From Ga0077555 sp050187415 (GTDB lineage Bacteria; Pseudomonadota; Alphaproteobacteria; Rhizobiales; Hyphomicrobiaceae), in assembly GCA_050187415.1 (NCBI GenBank), contig JBFWXN010000018.1, forward strand, positions 1-64,000: a stretch of DNA of 64,000 bases, read 5' to 3'. Below, piece after piece: positions 45,170 to 53,482 of the stretch. The notes below the pieces were generated by a model. The model was not told the DNA's origin. It saw only the letters and a program-made list of their open reading frames with translations, and made no database searches. The position numbers and the translations under genes were made by a program. Within the stretch, counting starts at the first letter, position 1; the number at the start of each line of letters is the position of its first letter.

Positions 45170-45592
45170 ATGTCCGATATGGAACCCGACGGCGTTCTCG
45201 AGACTGTCCTTTACGCGCACGACCTCGGGGCAACCGAACGGTTCTGGCGCGACGTTCTCGGGCTTGAGCCATTCTCCAAGCTCGACGGCCGCCAGCTCTT
45301 CTACAAGTGCGGTGATCAGGTGCTTCTGATCTTCAACCCCGAGGCAACGGTCGTCCCCCCGAAAGAGGGCGCCCTGCCCGTCCCACCGCATGGTGCGACA
45401 GGCGAAGGACACGTCTGTTTCCGCGCCAGCGCCGAGCGCATTTCCGCCTGGCGCGAACATCTGCAGTCGAAAGGCGTGGCGATCGAGGCAGATTTCATCT
45501 GGCCGGCCTCCGGCGGCCGCTCGATCTATTTCCGCGACCCAGCCGGCAATTGCCTCGAGTTTGCTGAGCCACGCATTTGGGGGCTGGCCTGA
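45170..45592 (+). CDS. VOC-superfamily (glyoxalase/dioxygenase-like) protein
   Basis: A 140-residue paired beta-alpha-beta-beta-beta protein: LETVLYAHDLGATERFWRDVLGLEP, then GEGHVCFRASAERISAWREHL and GRSIYFRDPAGNCLEFAEP, where His and the terminal Glu are probable metal ligands. Reaction unknown (glyoxalase, fosfomycin-resistance or dioxygenase-type chemistry all occur in this fold). AAGGAG precedes ATG 45170. Its stop overlaps the rdgB start by 1 nt (TGATG), so it is translationally coupled to rdgB. Confidence 0.82.
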   Translation: MSDMEPDGVLETVLYAHDLGATERFWRDVLGLEPFSKLDGRQLFYKCGDQVLLIFNPEATVVPPKEGALPVPPHGATGEGHVCFRASAERISAWREHLQSKGVAIEADFIWPASGGRSIYFRDPAGNCLEFAEPRIWGLA

Positions 45593-46212
45593 TGCCACCG
45601 AGACGGCTCGTTCGCGGCGGGCGCCTGGTGGTCGCCAGCCACAATCCGGGCAAATTGCGCGAAATCGCCGATCTGGTCCGTCCCTATGGCCTCGACGTCG
45701 CCTCTGCCGGCGATCTCGGCGTGGCTGAGCCCGAGGAAACCGAGGCCACGTTCGCCGGCAATGCTCGTCTCAAGGCCCTGCACTCAGCCAGGATCACGGG
45801 ACTTCCAGCTTTGTCTGACGATTCAGGCTTGGAGGTCGCCGATCTGGGTGGCGATCCGGGCGTTTACTCTGCAAGATGGGCCGGCTCGGCCAAGGACTTC
45901 ACCTTCGCCATGCAGAAAATCCGGGACGCCTTGCTACGGCAAGATGCCTGGCAATCGGCGAGCGGACCGCGTGCCAATTTCACGGCCGCGCTATGCTTGG
46001 CTTGGCCAGACGGCGAAACGCGCGTCTTCGAAGGCAAAGTCTTTGGGCAGCTCGTCTGGCCTCCAAGGGGCTCGCAAGGCTTCGGCTACGACCCTATGTT
46101 TCTCGCCGACGACGAAACCCAAACCTTCGGCGAGATGCACCCTGACCGCAAACACACCATCTCCCACCGCGCCCGCGCCTTTCGCCTGTTCGTCGAGGCA
46201 TGCCTTGAATGA
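45592..46212 (+). CDS. rdgB: XTP/dITP pyrophosphatase (non-canonical purine NTPase)
   Basis: A 206-residue RdgB/HAM1 protein that hydrolyses dITP, XTP and similar to monophosphates, keeping deaminated purines out of DNA. VVASHNPGKLREI, ATFAGNARLKA, LSDDSGLEVADLGGDPGVYSARWAG, FGYDPMF and KHTISHRARAF are the family motifs. It overlaps the VOC gene (1 nt) upstream and hemW (8 nt) downstream. Confidence 0.96.
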   Translation: MPPRRLVRGGRLVVASHNPGKLREIADLVRPYGLDVASAGDLGVAEPEETEATFAGNARLKALHSARITGLPALSDDSGLEVADLGGDPGVYSARWAGSAKDFTFAMQKIRDALLRQDAWQSASGPRANFTAALCLAWPDGETRVFEGKVFGQLVWPPRGSQGFGYDPMFLADDETQTFGEMHPDRKHTISHRARAFRLFVEACLE

Positions 46213-47422
46213 GCTACGCCCGCGGGCAGCTTGTGAGCCCGGCTTTGCCGTTTATGTGCATTGGCCCTTCTGTGCCCAGAAGTGCCCCTACTGTGACTTC
46301 AACAGCCACGTTCGCCACGCGGGCTGGGATGAGACAGCGTTTCTCTTGGCCTACCAGACGGAGTTGCGCACCGCTGCCTCGGGCCTGGATCGAAGCGAGC
46401 CGATCAGCAGCATCTTCTTCGGAGGAGGGACGCCATCCCTGATGCAGCCCGCAACGGTCGGCGGCATCATCGACGAGATTGGCCGGACATTTCGCCTTTC
46501 CTCGGACTGCGAGATCACGCTCGAAGCTAATCCCGGAAGCGTCGAGGCAACCCGCTTTCGCGGCTACCGCGACGCGGGCGTAAATCGGGTCTCTCTCGGC
46601 GTCCAGGCTCTCGACGACGCGCAGCTCAAGCGGCTCGGCCGCATCCATTCCGTTGCCGAGGCGCTCGCGGCCCTCGATATCGCCAACACGACGTTCGATC
46701 GCGTCTCTTTCGACCTGATCTATGCCCGTCCTGGTATGACCGAGGGTGCCTGGGAAGCCGAGCTTGCTCGCGCCTTACGCCTCGAGGCCGGCCATTTGTC
46801 GCTCTACCAGCTCACCATCGAGAACGGCACGCCCTTCGCGGCCCTGCATCGAGCTGGAAAATTGGTTGTTCCCGAGCCCGGCCTTGCCGACCGCCTCTAT
46901 GAGCTCACTCAGCAGATGTGCGATGCGGCGGGACTGCCCGCCTACGAAATCTCGAACCACGCTCGCCTTGGCGAGGAGAGCCGCCATAATCTCGTCTATT
47001 GGCGCTATGGCCATTATCTCGGTCTCGGACCCGGCGCACACGGTCGAGAGCCGCGGCCCGAAGGTCGAACGGCGACCTTCAACGAGCAGATCCCTGAAGC
47101 GTGGCTCTCGCGTGTGCGCGAGACGGGTCGAGGCCTCAGCGAAGCATCACGGCTCGAAACGGGCGAACAGGCGGATGAAATGCTGCTGATGGGCCTGCGC
47201 CTGACCGAGGGTCTGGATCTGACCCGCCTCACCAGGGTGGGCCAGGTCCGCCCGTCCGTGCGCGCAATCCGTCACCTCGAAAGTCTTGGCATGCTCGAGC
47301 AGCCCACCCCAGAGCGCCTTCGTGCGACATCGGCGGGCCGCTTCGTCCTCAACGAGGTCGTCCGTCAGCTCGCACTTGCTTTCGAGCCCGCGACAAGCAC
47401 CAAGGCGTCTCTCAACTTATAA
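46205..47422 (+). CDS. hemW: Heme chaperone HemW (radical SAM)
   Basis: A 405-residue HemW-type radical SAM protein (formerly called oxygen-independent coproporphyrinogen oxidase-like). VYVHWPFCAQKCPYCDF has the CxxxCxxC cluster (C23, C27, C30), followed by SSIFFGGGTPSLM and SLGVQALDDAQLKRLGR. Known members bind heme and deliver it to target proteins. No ATG is available at the 5' end; TTG 46205 with GAGG 6 nt upstream is the best start and overlaps rdgB by 8 nt. I infer HemW, not HemN, from length and the CAQKCPYC context. Confidence 0.9.
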   Translation: MNELRPRAACEPGFAVYVHWPFCAQKCPYCDFNSHVRHAGWDETAFLLAYQTELRTAASGLDRSEPISSIFFGGGTPSLMQPATVGGIIDEIGRTFRLSSDCEITLEANPGSVEATRFRGYRDAGVNRVSLGVQALDDAQLKRLGRIHSVAEALAALDIANTTFDRVSFDLIYARPGMTEGAWEAELARALRLEAGHLSLYQLTIENGTPFAALHRAGKLVVPEPGLADRLYELTQQMCDAAGLPAYEISNHARLGEESRHNLVYWRYGHYLGLGPGAHGREPRPEGRTATFNEQIPEAWLSRVRETGRGLSEASRLETGEQADEMLLMGLRLTEGLDLTRLTRVGQVRPSVRAIRHLESLGMLEQPTPERLRATSAGRFVLNEVVRQLALAFEPATSTKASLNL

Positions 47423-47632
47423 CACTCTGAAGCACGACTCGAGATCGCGCAACGCCACGCCGGGCTTGCGGCGCGATCGGGACCGGTCGACTGTCTTCTC
47501 CTGGGCAACCCAGTTGATAGCTGCAATCGATGCGATAGCGCCGAGCGCCGACACGGCGGGCAGCACGAGTGCCAGAGGATCGGCAGCAATCCGGCGGTCG
47601 GCGTCGCTTCGCGTATCGACTTTCTCTTGCAT
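47417..47632 (-). CDS. Short membrane-segment protein, possibly truncated
   Basis: A 71-residue minus-strand frame starting MQEKVDTRSD with one hydrophobic helix (LALVLPAVSALGAIASIAAI) then a basic RSRSRRKPGVALRDLESCF segment ending abruptly at TAA. It looks like the N-terminal part of a longer protein cut off near the hemW 3' end, which it overlaps by 6 nt. I recall similar N-termini in longer alphaproteobacterial hypotheticals but cannot verify this. A frame extends upstream to 47722. May be a remnant. Confidence 0.4.
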   Translation of the reverse strand: MQEKVDTRSDADRRIAADPLALVLPAVSALGAIASIAAINWVAQEKTVDRSRSRRKPGVALRDLESCFRVL

Positions 47633-47766
47633 GGCTGTCGTCCGGATCCGTTCCCCGCGCACGCATCGCTCTCGAATCTCGAATAAAGCGACCTTGCGAT
47701 CCTGCGCGTCACCTCCGCCCACAATGAGACGGCAAAAGCGCCCGGCTGCCAGTTATCCACCGCGAC

Positions 47767-47803
47767 AAAAAAATGAGGCCGGGTACGCTCGGCGCCCGGC
47801 CTC
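47767..47803 (-). terminator. Rho-independent terminator of the sdh operon
   Basis: A perfect 9-bp stem (GAGGCCGGG with CCCGGCCTC, 11-nt loop) is followed on the minus strand by A and seven T residues, 60 nt beyond the sdhA stop. Confidence 0.9.
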
Positions 47804-47862
47804 GTCGTTAGATCGGTGCCGCCGCTATCGTCCGATGCACCGCGGCCCCCTCGATCAGAACC

Positions 47863-49707
47863 TCAATACACACGCGCCTTCGGCTCGATATACGAGATCT
47901 CGTTCGTCATCGTGTATGCGTGCACCGGCCGGTAATCGATGATCACCTGCCGCTTGGCATCGTCCGCCCAGGTGAGCGTGTGCTTCATCCATTCCTGGTC
48001 GTCCCGCTCGGCGAAATCCTCACGGGCGTGCGCACCACGGCTCTCCTTGCGGTTCTCGGCGGCGTGCATGGTAACGGCGGCCTGCGAAATCAGGTTGTCG
48101 TACTCGAGCGTCTCGACGTGGTCCGAGTTCCAGATCAATGACCGGTCGGTGACGGCGATGTCGTCGGTACCTTTCCACACCTCGGTGATCTGCTGGCAGC
48201 CCTCTTTCAGCACGGGACCATCGCGGAAAACAGCGCAGTTCGACTGCATGATGCGCTGCATCTTGATACGGAGTTCCGCCGTTCGGGTGCCGCCGTTCGC
48301 GTGGCGGAAATGATCGAGCCGCGCGACCGCGAGTTCGCCCGCGTCGCTCGGGAGATCCTGGTGCGCCGCGCCCGCTTCCGTCGTGTCGGCGGCCCGCAGA
48401 CCTGCGGCGCGGCCGAACACCACCAGATCGATGAGCGAATTCGAGCCAAGGCGATTGGCGCCATGCACCGACACGCACGCTGCCTCGCCGATGGCCATCA
48501 GCCCCGGCACGACATGGTCCGGATTGCCGCCGAGCTTCGTCAGGACCTCGCCATGGAAATTGGTCGGGATGCCGCCCATGTTGTAGTGAACAGTCGGCAG
48601 CACGGGGATCGGCTCGCGGCGCAGATCGACACCGGCGAACACCTTCGCGCTCTCGGTAATGCCGGGCAGCCGCTCAGCCAGGATCTTTGGATCGAGATGA
48701 TCGAGATGAAGGTAGATATGATCCTTCTGCGGCCCGACCCCGCGCCCTTCGCGGATCTCGATCGTCATCGAGCGTGAGACCACGTCGCGTGAGGCGAGGT
48801 CCTTCACGTGCGGCGCATAGCGCTCCATGAAGCGCTCACCGTTGGCGTTGGTCAGATAGCCGCCCTCGCCGCGACTGCCCTCCGTGATCAGCACGCCCGC
48901 CCCGTAGATGCCTGTCGGATGGAATTGCACGAATTCCATGTCCTCGAGCGGCAGGCCCGCGCGCAGCACCATGGCATTGCCATCGCCGGTGCAGGTATGC
49001 GCCGAAGTGCACGAGAAATAAGCGCGTCCGTAGCCACCCGTTGCGAGGATGGTCTTCTTGGCGCGGAACCGGTGCAGCGTCCCGTCCTCGAGACACAACG
49101 CGATCACGCCCCGGCACGCACCATCCTGATCCATGATCAGGTCGATGGCGAAATATTCGATGAAAAACTCGGCCGAGTGCCTGAGAGACTGGCCATAGAG
49201 CGTATGCAGCATGGCATGTCCGGTTCGGTCGGCCGCCGCGCAGGTGCGTTGCGCGGGAGGCCCTTCGCCGTACTGCGTGGTCATGCCTCCGAATGGCCGC
49301 TGGTAGATGCGGCCATCGTCCGTCCGAGAGAACGGAACGCCGTAGTGCTCCATCTCGTAGACGGCTTGCGGCGCGTTCCGACACAGATATTCGATGGCAT
49401 CCTGGTCGCCGAGCCAATCGGCCCCTTTCACCGTGTCATACATGTGCCAGCGCCAATCGTCCGGGCCCATATTGCCCAGCGAGGCGGCCACGCCGCCCTG
49501 TGCGGCGACTGTATGCGAGCGAGTCGGAAACACCTTGGTCACACAGGCCGTCTTGAGGCCGGCTTCGGCGCACCCCAGCGTCGCGCGCAGCCCGGCACCG
49601 CCAGCTCCTACCACGACCACATCATAGGTGTGCTCGACGAACGGGTAGGCTTTACCGTTGATCGCGGGCTTGGCTACGCCGTTCGATTGTCCGTGTGTCG
49701 CTGTCAT
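47863..49707 (-). CDS. sdhA: Succinate dehydrogenase flavoprotein subunit
   Basis: A 614-residue SdhA that oxidises succinate to fumarate with covalently bound FAD (EC 1.3.5.1). DVVVVGAGGAGLRATLG is the FAD fold; VFPTRSHTVAAQGGVAA contains the FAD-linking His; ILATGGYGRAYFSCTSAHTCTGDG, GVHGANRLGSNSL-type (here SVHGANRLGSNSLIDLVVFG) and a C-terminal DYRPVHAYTMTNE follow. ATG 49707 starts 4 nt past the sdhD stop. Strikingly, no sdhB follows; a terminator does. Confidence 0.97.
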   Translation of the reverse strand: MTATHGQSNGVAKPAINGKAYPFVEHTYDVVVVGAGGAGLRATLGCAEAGLKTACVTKVFPTRSHTVAAQGGVAASLGNMGPDDWRWHMYDTVKGADWLGDQDAIEYLCRNAPQAVYEMEHYGVPFSRTDDGRIYQRPFGGMTTQYGEGPPAQRTCAAADRTGHAMLHTLYGQSLRHSAEFFIEYFAIDLIMDQDGACRGVIALCLEDGTLHRFRAKKTILATGGYGRAYFSCTSAHTCTGDGNAMVLRAGLPLEDMEFVQFHPTGIYGAGVLITEGSRGEGGYLTNANGERFMERYAPHVKDLASRDVVSRSMTIEIREGRGVGPQKDHIYLHLDHLDPKILAERLPGITESAKVFAGVDLRREPIPVLPTVHYNMGGIPTNFHGEVLTKLGGNPDHVVPGLMAIGEAACVSVHGANRLGSNSLIDLVVFGRAAGLRAADTTEAGAAHQDLPSDAGELAVARLDHFRHANGGTRTAELRIKMQRIMQSNCAVFRDGPVLKEGCQQITEVWKGTDDIAVTDRSLIWNSDHVETLEYDNLISQAAVTMHAAENRKESRGAHAREDFAERDDQEWMKHTLTWADDAKRQVIIDYRPVHAYTMTNEISYIEPKARVY

Positions 49708-49711
49708 TGGC

Positions 49712-50131
49712 TCAGGCCCCGAAAGATAATTTCGCAACCGCGCTGACGCACGCCAAGCCGACGGCAATCACGAAAAAGGTGTTCAGCATCAGCAGCAGCA
49801 GCTTGCTGCTCTCAGAGTGCACATAGTCCTCGATGATCGTCTGCATGCCGAGACGCATATGAACCATGCCCGAGAGTACGAGCAGCAGCAGCGGCAGGGA
49901 AAGCACCGGGCTCCTCAGCGCCCCTTTTACCGTCGCGTAGTCGGCGCCGGCCAGCGGCACGATCTGTAATAGAACCACAACCACGAGAACGGTATTTGCG
50001 ACCGCCGTCACGCGTTGCAGCCAGAAGTGCTCGGTCCCGCTCTTGGCCGACCCGAGGCCGCGTGCCCGCGCAAGCGGCGTCCGGATGCGTGCTGCCGTCG
50101 GAGACGGTGTGGGGCGAAGCGTTTCGCTCAT
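49712..50131 (-). CDS. sdhD: Succinate dehydrogenase membrane anchor subunit
   Basis: A 139-residue small membrane protein with three hydrophobic helices. FWLQRVTAVANTVLVVVVL corresponds to the first, LSLPLLLLVLSGMVHMRLGMQTIIEDYVHS carries the HxxxGMQ-IxEDYVH motif typical of SdhD with heme/quinone-proximal residues, and the third is LLLLMLNTFFVIAVGLACVS. It overlaps sdhC by 1 nt at 50131 and anchors SdhA to the inner membrane. Confidence 0.92.
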   Translation of the reverse strand: MSETLRPTPSPTAARIRTPLARARGLGSAKSGTEHFWLQRVTAVANTVLVVVVLLQIVPLAGADYATVKGALRSPVLSLPLLLLVLSGMVHMRLGMQTIIEDYVHSESSKLLLLMLNTFFVIAVGLACVSAVAKLSFGA

Positions 50132-50544
50132 CAGACCCCTCCCTTCAAGGAGAGGCCGACGATCCACACGACAACTGTCAAGCCTGCCGAGAGCGCGATC
50201 GTACCCCAGGACAGCAGGTTGACCGTGTTCAGGTTGAAGCCGTGGCCGGTATCCCAGATGAAATGCCGGATGCCGCCGAGCATATGATGCAGCAAAGCCC
50301 ATGTGTACCCGAACAACACGAGCAGTCCGATCACCGAGCCCATGACGCCGCTGACGTAGGAAAATTGATCGGGGCCCGTGGCCGCCGCGATCAGCCACCA
50401 GGCAAGAAGCAACGTGCCGAAGTAAAGGGCGGCTCCGGTGATTCGATGCACGATCGACATCACCATGTTGATCAGGGGCGAGTAGATTTGTAGGTGCGGT
50501 GACAGTGGACGCGGTTTGGTCCGCTGCATCTCGGCATTCGCCAT
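50131..50544 (-). CDS. sdhC: Succinate dehydrogenase cytochrome b556 subunit
   Basis: A 137-residue membrane subunit with three helices. RPLSPHLQIYSP and SIVHRITGAALYFGTLLLAWW are the signature quinone-site region, and HHMLGGIRHFIWDTGHG carries the heme-ligand His and the conserved RHFIWD. ATG 50544 is chosen with GGAG 11 nt upstream; an in-frame start at 50568 is possible. First gene of sdhC-sdhD-sdhA. Confidence 0.94.
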   Translation of the reverse strand: MANAEMQRTKPRPLSPHLQIYSPLINMVMSIVHRITGAALYFGTLLLAWWLIAAATGPDQFSYVSGVMGSVIGLLVLFGYTWALLHHMLGGIRHFIWDTGHGFNLNTVNLLSWGTIALSAGLTVVVWIVGLSLKGGV

Positions 50545-50675
50545 CAGGTCGTCTCTCCACCGGCGCAATAGGCAAGCGTGCCTTACTTAGCGTGGTGATC
50601 CCGATGCGGCAATTCCTATTGCGCTTGGCCGAAACGCAGCCGACGGCGATAAACGGTCGACATAATCCGATTTCC

Positions 50676-50693
50676 GAACTAAGGATTCAGTTC
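50676..50693. other. Short inverted repeat upstream of sdhC
   Basis: GAACT-N8-AGTTC, a 5-bp-arm palindrome in the 280-bp region between the MaoC gene and sdhC. It could be a weak operator or chance; no promoter pair is clearly placed around it. Confidence 0.25.
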
Positions 50694-50824
50694 GCGCAAT
50701 CTTGATCCCGGAAGCACCCTCCAGAGACTGTCTGCGCGATCTTCAAAGGGATCGGGGATCCAAGGCCGTGCCTGTCGCCGATGGCGCGCGATCCGAGCAA
50801 TCGGCTCGCCGGCGGGCCGTGCTC

Positions 50825-51898
50825 CTATCTGGGCAGCACAACCCAATAATCGAGGTCGAGAATGACTCCTTCCGTCCCGCTCGCGGGCTCGGACGGCCCT
50901 GGAAAAGCCGAGCACGCAATATTCTTTGTCGCGACTGTTCGCAACCGAAGCGCGCCGACATCCGATCGCCCCGGGATCGCTGTGCGTTCGATGACCTCGG
51001 ACCACGCATAGACCGTATCCCCGGCAAAAGCCGGCGCCGCATGCCGCCCACCGTTGATTCCGGCCACATGAAAGGCGTTCGCCAGACCATTGTAGGAAAG
51101 CGCCCGCGCCAGGGAGATGATCACCCCGCCATAGACGAGGCGTCGGCCAAAGCGGCCTTTTCCCTCGGCATGCTGATTGAAGTGCACCTTGGCCGTGTTC
51201 TGGTAGAGGCGCGTGGCGAGTTGGTGCTCAGCCTCCTCGATCGTCATGCCGTCGATATGATCGATACGTTCGCCCTGTTGGTAGTCGCCCCAAAAGAATG
51301 GCGAGCCTGCGAGCTCACGATCGTACGTTTTGACGTCGAGTGCCGGCACGGCCCGGCCGATTTCGGCAATGTCCACCTGCGGCGGCAGCTTAGGCACGAC
51401 GGCCTGCGGCACGCTCGCCGCCTTGTCGCGCTTGCGCACCATCACCCAGCGCACAAACGTAAGGACCGGGTTGCCGTCCTGATTGTGCCCGGTCGATCGC
51501 ACATAGACGACGCCCGATTCCCTGTTCGAATTCTCGCGCAGGCCGATGATTTCGGTCGTCGCCGAAAGCGTGTCTCCAGGAAAGACAGGCAGCAGGAAAC
51601 GCACGTCCGCATAGCCGAGATTGGCGACCGCATTTAGCGATAGATCCGGGACTGTCTTGCCGAACACGATATGAAAGACCAGCACATCGTCGACCGGTGC
51701 CGCCGCGTAGCCGATCGCCTCGGCGAACGCGGACGCCGACTGCACCGCGAACCGCGCACCGTAGCAGGCTTGGTAAACGGCCACGTCGCCGGCAGTGACG
51801 GTTCGGGGCGTCGCATGGCGGATCATCATGCCGACATGGAAGTCCTCGAAAAAATTGCCTGATGTCGACTTGGGCGGTGATGGGGGGGCCGAGGACAT
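50825..51898 (-). CDS. mch: MaoC-family mesaconyl-CoA hydratase
   Basis: A 357-residue protein with two MaoC/hot-dog domains. GNFFEDFHVGMMIRHATPRTVTAGDVAVY, VFHIVFGKTVPDLSLNAVANLGYADVRF and VLTFVRWVMVRKRD closely match what I know of mesaconyl-CoA hydratase (beta-methylmalyl-CoA dehydratase, EC 4.2.1.148). In the ethylmalonyl-CoA pathway it converts mesaconyl-CoA to beta-methylmalyl-CoA. GGAGC precedes the ATG. It lies upstream of sdhC on the same strand with a 280-nt gap, so sdhC may have its own promoter. Confidence 0.85.
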   Translation of the reverse strand: MSSAPPSPPKSTSGNFFEDFHVGMMIRHATPRTVTAGDVAVYQACYGARFAVQSASAFAEAIGYAAAPVDDVLVFHIVFGKTVPDLSLNAVANLGYADVRFLLPVFPGDTLSATTEIIGLRENSNRESGVVYVRSTGHNQDGNPVLTFVRWVMVRKRDKAASVPQAVVPKLPPQVDIAEIGRAVPALDVKTYDRELAGSPFFWGDYQQGERIDHIDGMTIEEAEHQLATRLYQNTAKVHFNQHAEGKGRFGRRLVYGGVIISLARALSYNGLANAFHVAGINGGRHAAPAFAGDTVYAWSEVIERTAIPGRSDVGALRLRTVATKNIACSAFPGPSEPASGTEGVILDLDYWVVLPR

Positions 51899-52142
51899 TC
51901 TGTTCGCTCCTGACGCGCGATCGATTGTGACCCTTGCGGCCTCACGAACCTCGCGTCAACATGGCTTGGGGTCACGCTCCCTGCCGGGCGCGCAGGGACC
52001 TCGATGAGCCGGCTTGAGGCCCCATCCGCCGGAAAGATGGTTTTTCGGACGGGTTGGCGCAGACCATCAAGCCGTGTAATCGTAGCTTGTAACCGTTCCA
52101 AACCATTCCAGTTAGCTAAGCTCACGCAAGAGGCAATTACGC

Positions 52143-53003
52143 ATGCGATATGAGTCACCGGATACCCTCGAAGCGGCGGCCAAGCTGCTTGCATCGGAAA
52201 GCGGCGATGCCCGCGTCCTGGCGGGAGGCACCGACCTCCTCGTTCAGATCCGTTCCGAGATCTTGAGCCCAGCGCTCGTCGTCGATATCAAGGGCATCGC
52301 AGAAACGCGTGCGATCAAGGAAGAAAACGGCGGCTATCGCGTCGGGGCAGCCGTGAGCGGCGCGGAGCTGAAAGAGCACGCCACTCTCAAGAAGACCTGG
52401 CCCGGTGTCATCGAAGCCGCCAACCTGATCGGCTCCACGCAGGTCCAGGGGCGGGCCTCGCTCGGCGGCAACCTGTGCAACGGATCTCCGGCCGCAGATA
52501 GCGTGCCCGCCATGATCGCAGCCGGCGCCGTCGCGTCCGTCGTGGGGCCGAATGGCCGCCGCGAGTTGAAGGTCGAGGACATCATGCTCGCTCCTCGCAA
52601 ACTGGCGCTGCAAAAGGGCGAGATCATCGCGTCCTTCGTCCTGCCCAAGCGTCCGGCGATGTCGGGCGACGCCTACCTCCGCTTCATCCCGCGCACCGAG
52701 ATGGACATTGCCGTCGTCGGTTGTGGCGTGAGCCTTTCGCTCGATGCCTCCGGCACGTGTACGGCAGCACGGGTGGGCTTGGGCGCCGTCGCGGCTCGGC
52801 CACTGCTGGTCGAGGACGCCGGCAAGGCTCTTGTCGGAACCAAGGTCGACGACGCTGCTCTGGAGAAGATGGCGGCAGCCTGCCGCGCGGCTTGCAAGCC
52901 GATCGACGACAAGCGTGGAACGATCGAATTCCGCACCGATGTGGCGGGTGTGCTCGCCAAACGGACAGCACTGATCGCGCTCGAGCGCGCGAGAAAGGCC
53001 TGA
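52143..53003 (+). CDS. Molybdenum hydroxylase FAD-binding (medium) subunit
   Basis: A 286-residue CoxM/CutM/XdhB-like subunit that passes electrons from the iron-sulfur subunit to FAD. MRYESPDTLEAAAKLLASE starts the domain; ARVLAGGTDLLVQIRSE and GSTQVQGRASLGGNLCNGSPAADSVPA are the two FAD loops, and a CO-dehydrogenase C-terminal domain follows. No [4Fe-4S] insertion as in 4-hydroxybenzoyl-CoA reductase beta is seen. The 2Fe-2S subunit starts 2 nt after its stop, forming the operon M-S-L. Confidence 0.92.
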   Translation: MRYESPDTLEAAAKLLASESGDARVLAGGTDLLVQIRSEILSPALVVDIKGIAETRAIKEENGGYRVGAAVSGAELKEHATLKKTWPGVIEAANLIGSTQVQGRASLGGNLCNGSPAADSVPAMIAAGAVASVVGPNGRRELKVEDIMLAPRKLALQKGEIIASFVLPKRPAMSGDAYLRFIPRTEMDIAVVGCGVSLSLDASGTCTAARVGLGAVAARPLLVEDAGKALVGTKVDDAALEKMAAACRAACKPIDDKRGTIEFRTDVAGVLAKRTALIALERARKA

Positions 53004-53005
53004 CA

Positions 53006-53479
53006 ATGAAACATCACGTCACGACGATCGTTAACGGCGACGAGGTCGAGTACCTCTGCGAGACCGATCAGACCTTGCTCGACTGCCTTCGCGACGAGCT
53101 TGAGCTGACGGGCACCAAGGAAGGCTGCGGTTCCGGTGATTGCGGTGCCTGCAGCGTTCTCATGGACGGCCGCCTTGTCTGTTCGTGCCTGGTTCTTGGC
53201 GTCGAAGCGGCCGGCAAGAAGATCTCGACCATCGAGGGCATGGCGACCGGCGACAAACTCCACCCGCTGCAGCGGAAGTTTCTCGAGCACGCGGCACTCC
53301 AGTGCGGCATCTGCACGCCGGGCGTGCTTGTCGCGGCCAAGTCTCTGCTGGAAAAGCATCCCGATCCGACCGAGACGGAAGTGCGTTACTGGCTCGCCGG
53401 CAACCTCTGCCGATGCACCGGTTACGACAAGATCATTCGAGCCGTAATGGACGCTGCCGCCGAGATGCGAGGAGCCTGA
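53006..53479 (+). CDS. Molybdenum hydroxylase [2Fe-2S] (small) subunit
   Basis: A 157-residue small subunit with two [2Fe-2S] clusters: the plant-type CGSGDCGACSVLMDGRLVCSC and the helical-domain QCGICTPG...NLCRCTGYDKI motifs. It relays electrons from the molybdenum site to FAD. It lies between the medium and large subunits with near-zero gaps. Confidence 0.95.
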   Translation: MKHHVTTIVNGDEVEYLCETDQTLLDCLRDELELTGTKEGCGSGDCGACSVLMDGRLVCSCLVLGVEAAGKKISTIEGMATGDKLHPLQRKFLEHAALQCGICTPGVLVAAKSLLEKHPDPTETEVRYWLAGNLCRCTGYDKIIRAVMDAAAEMRGA

Positions 53480-53482
53480 GCC

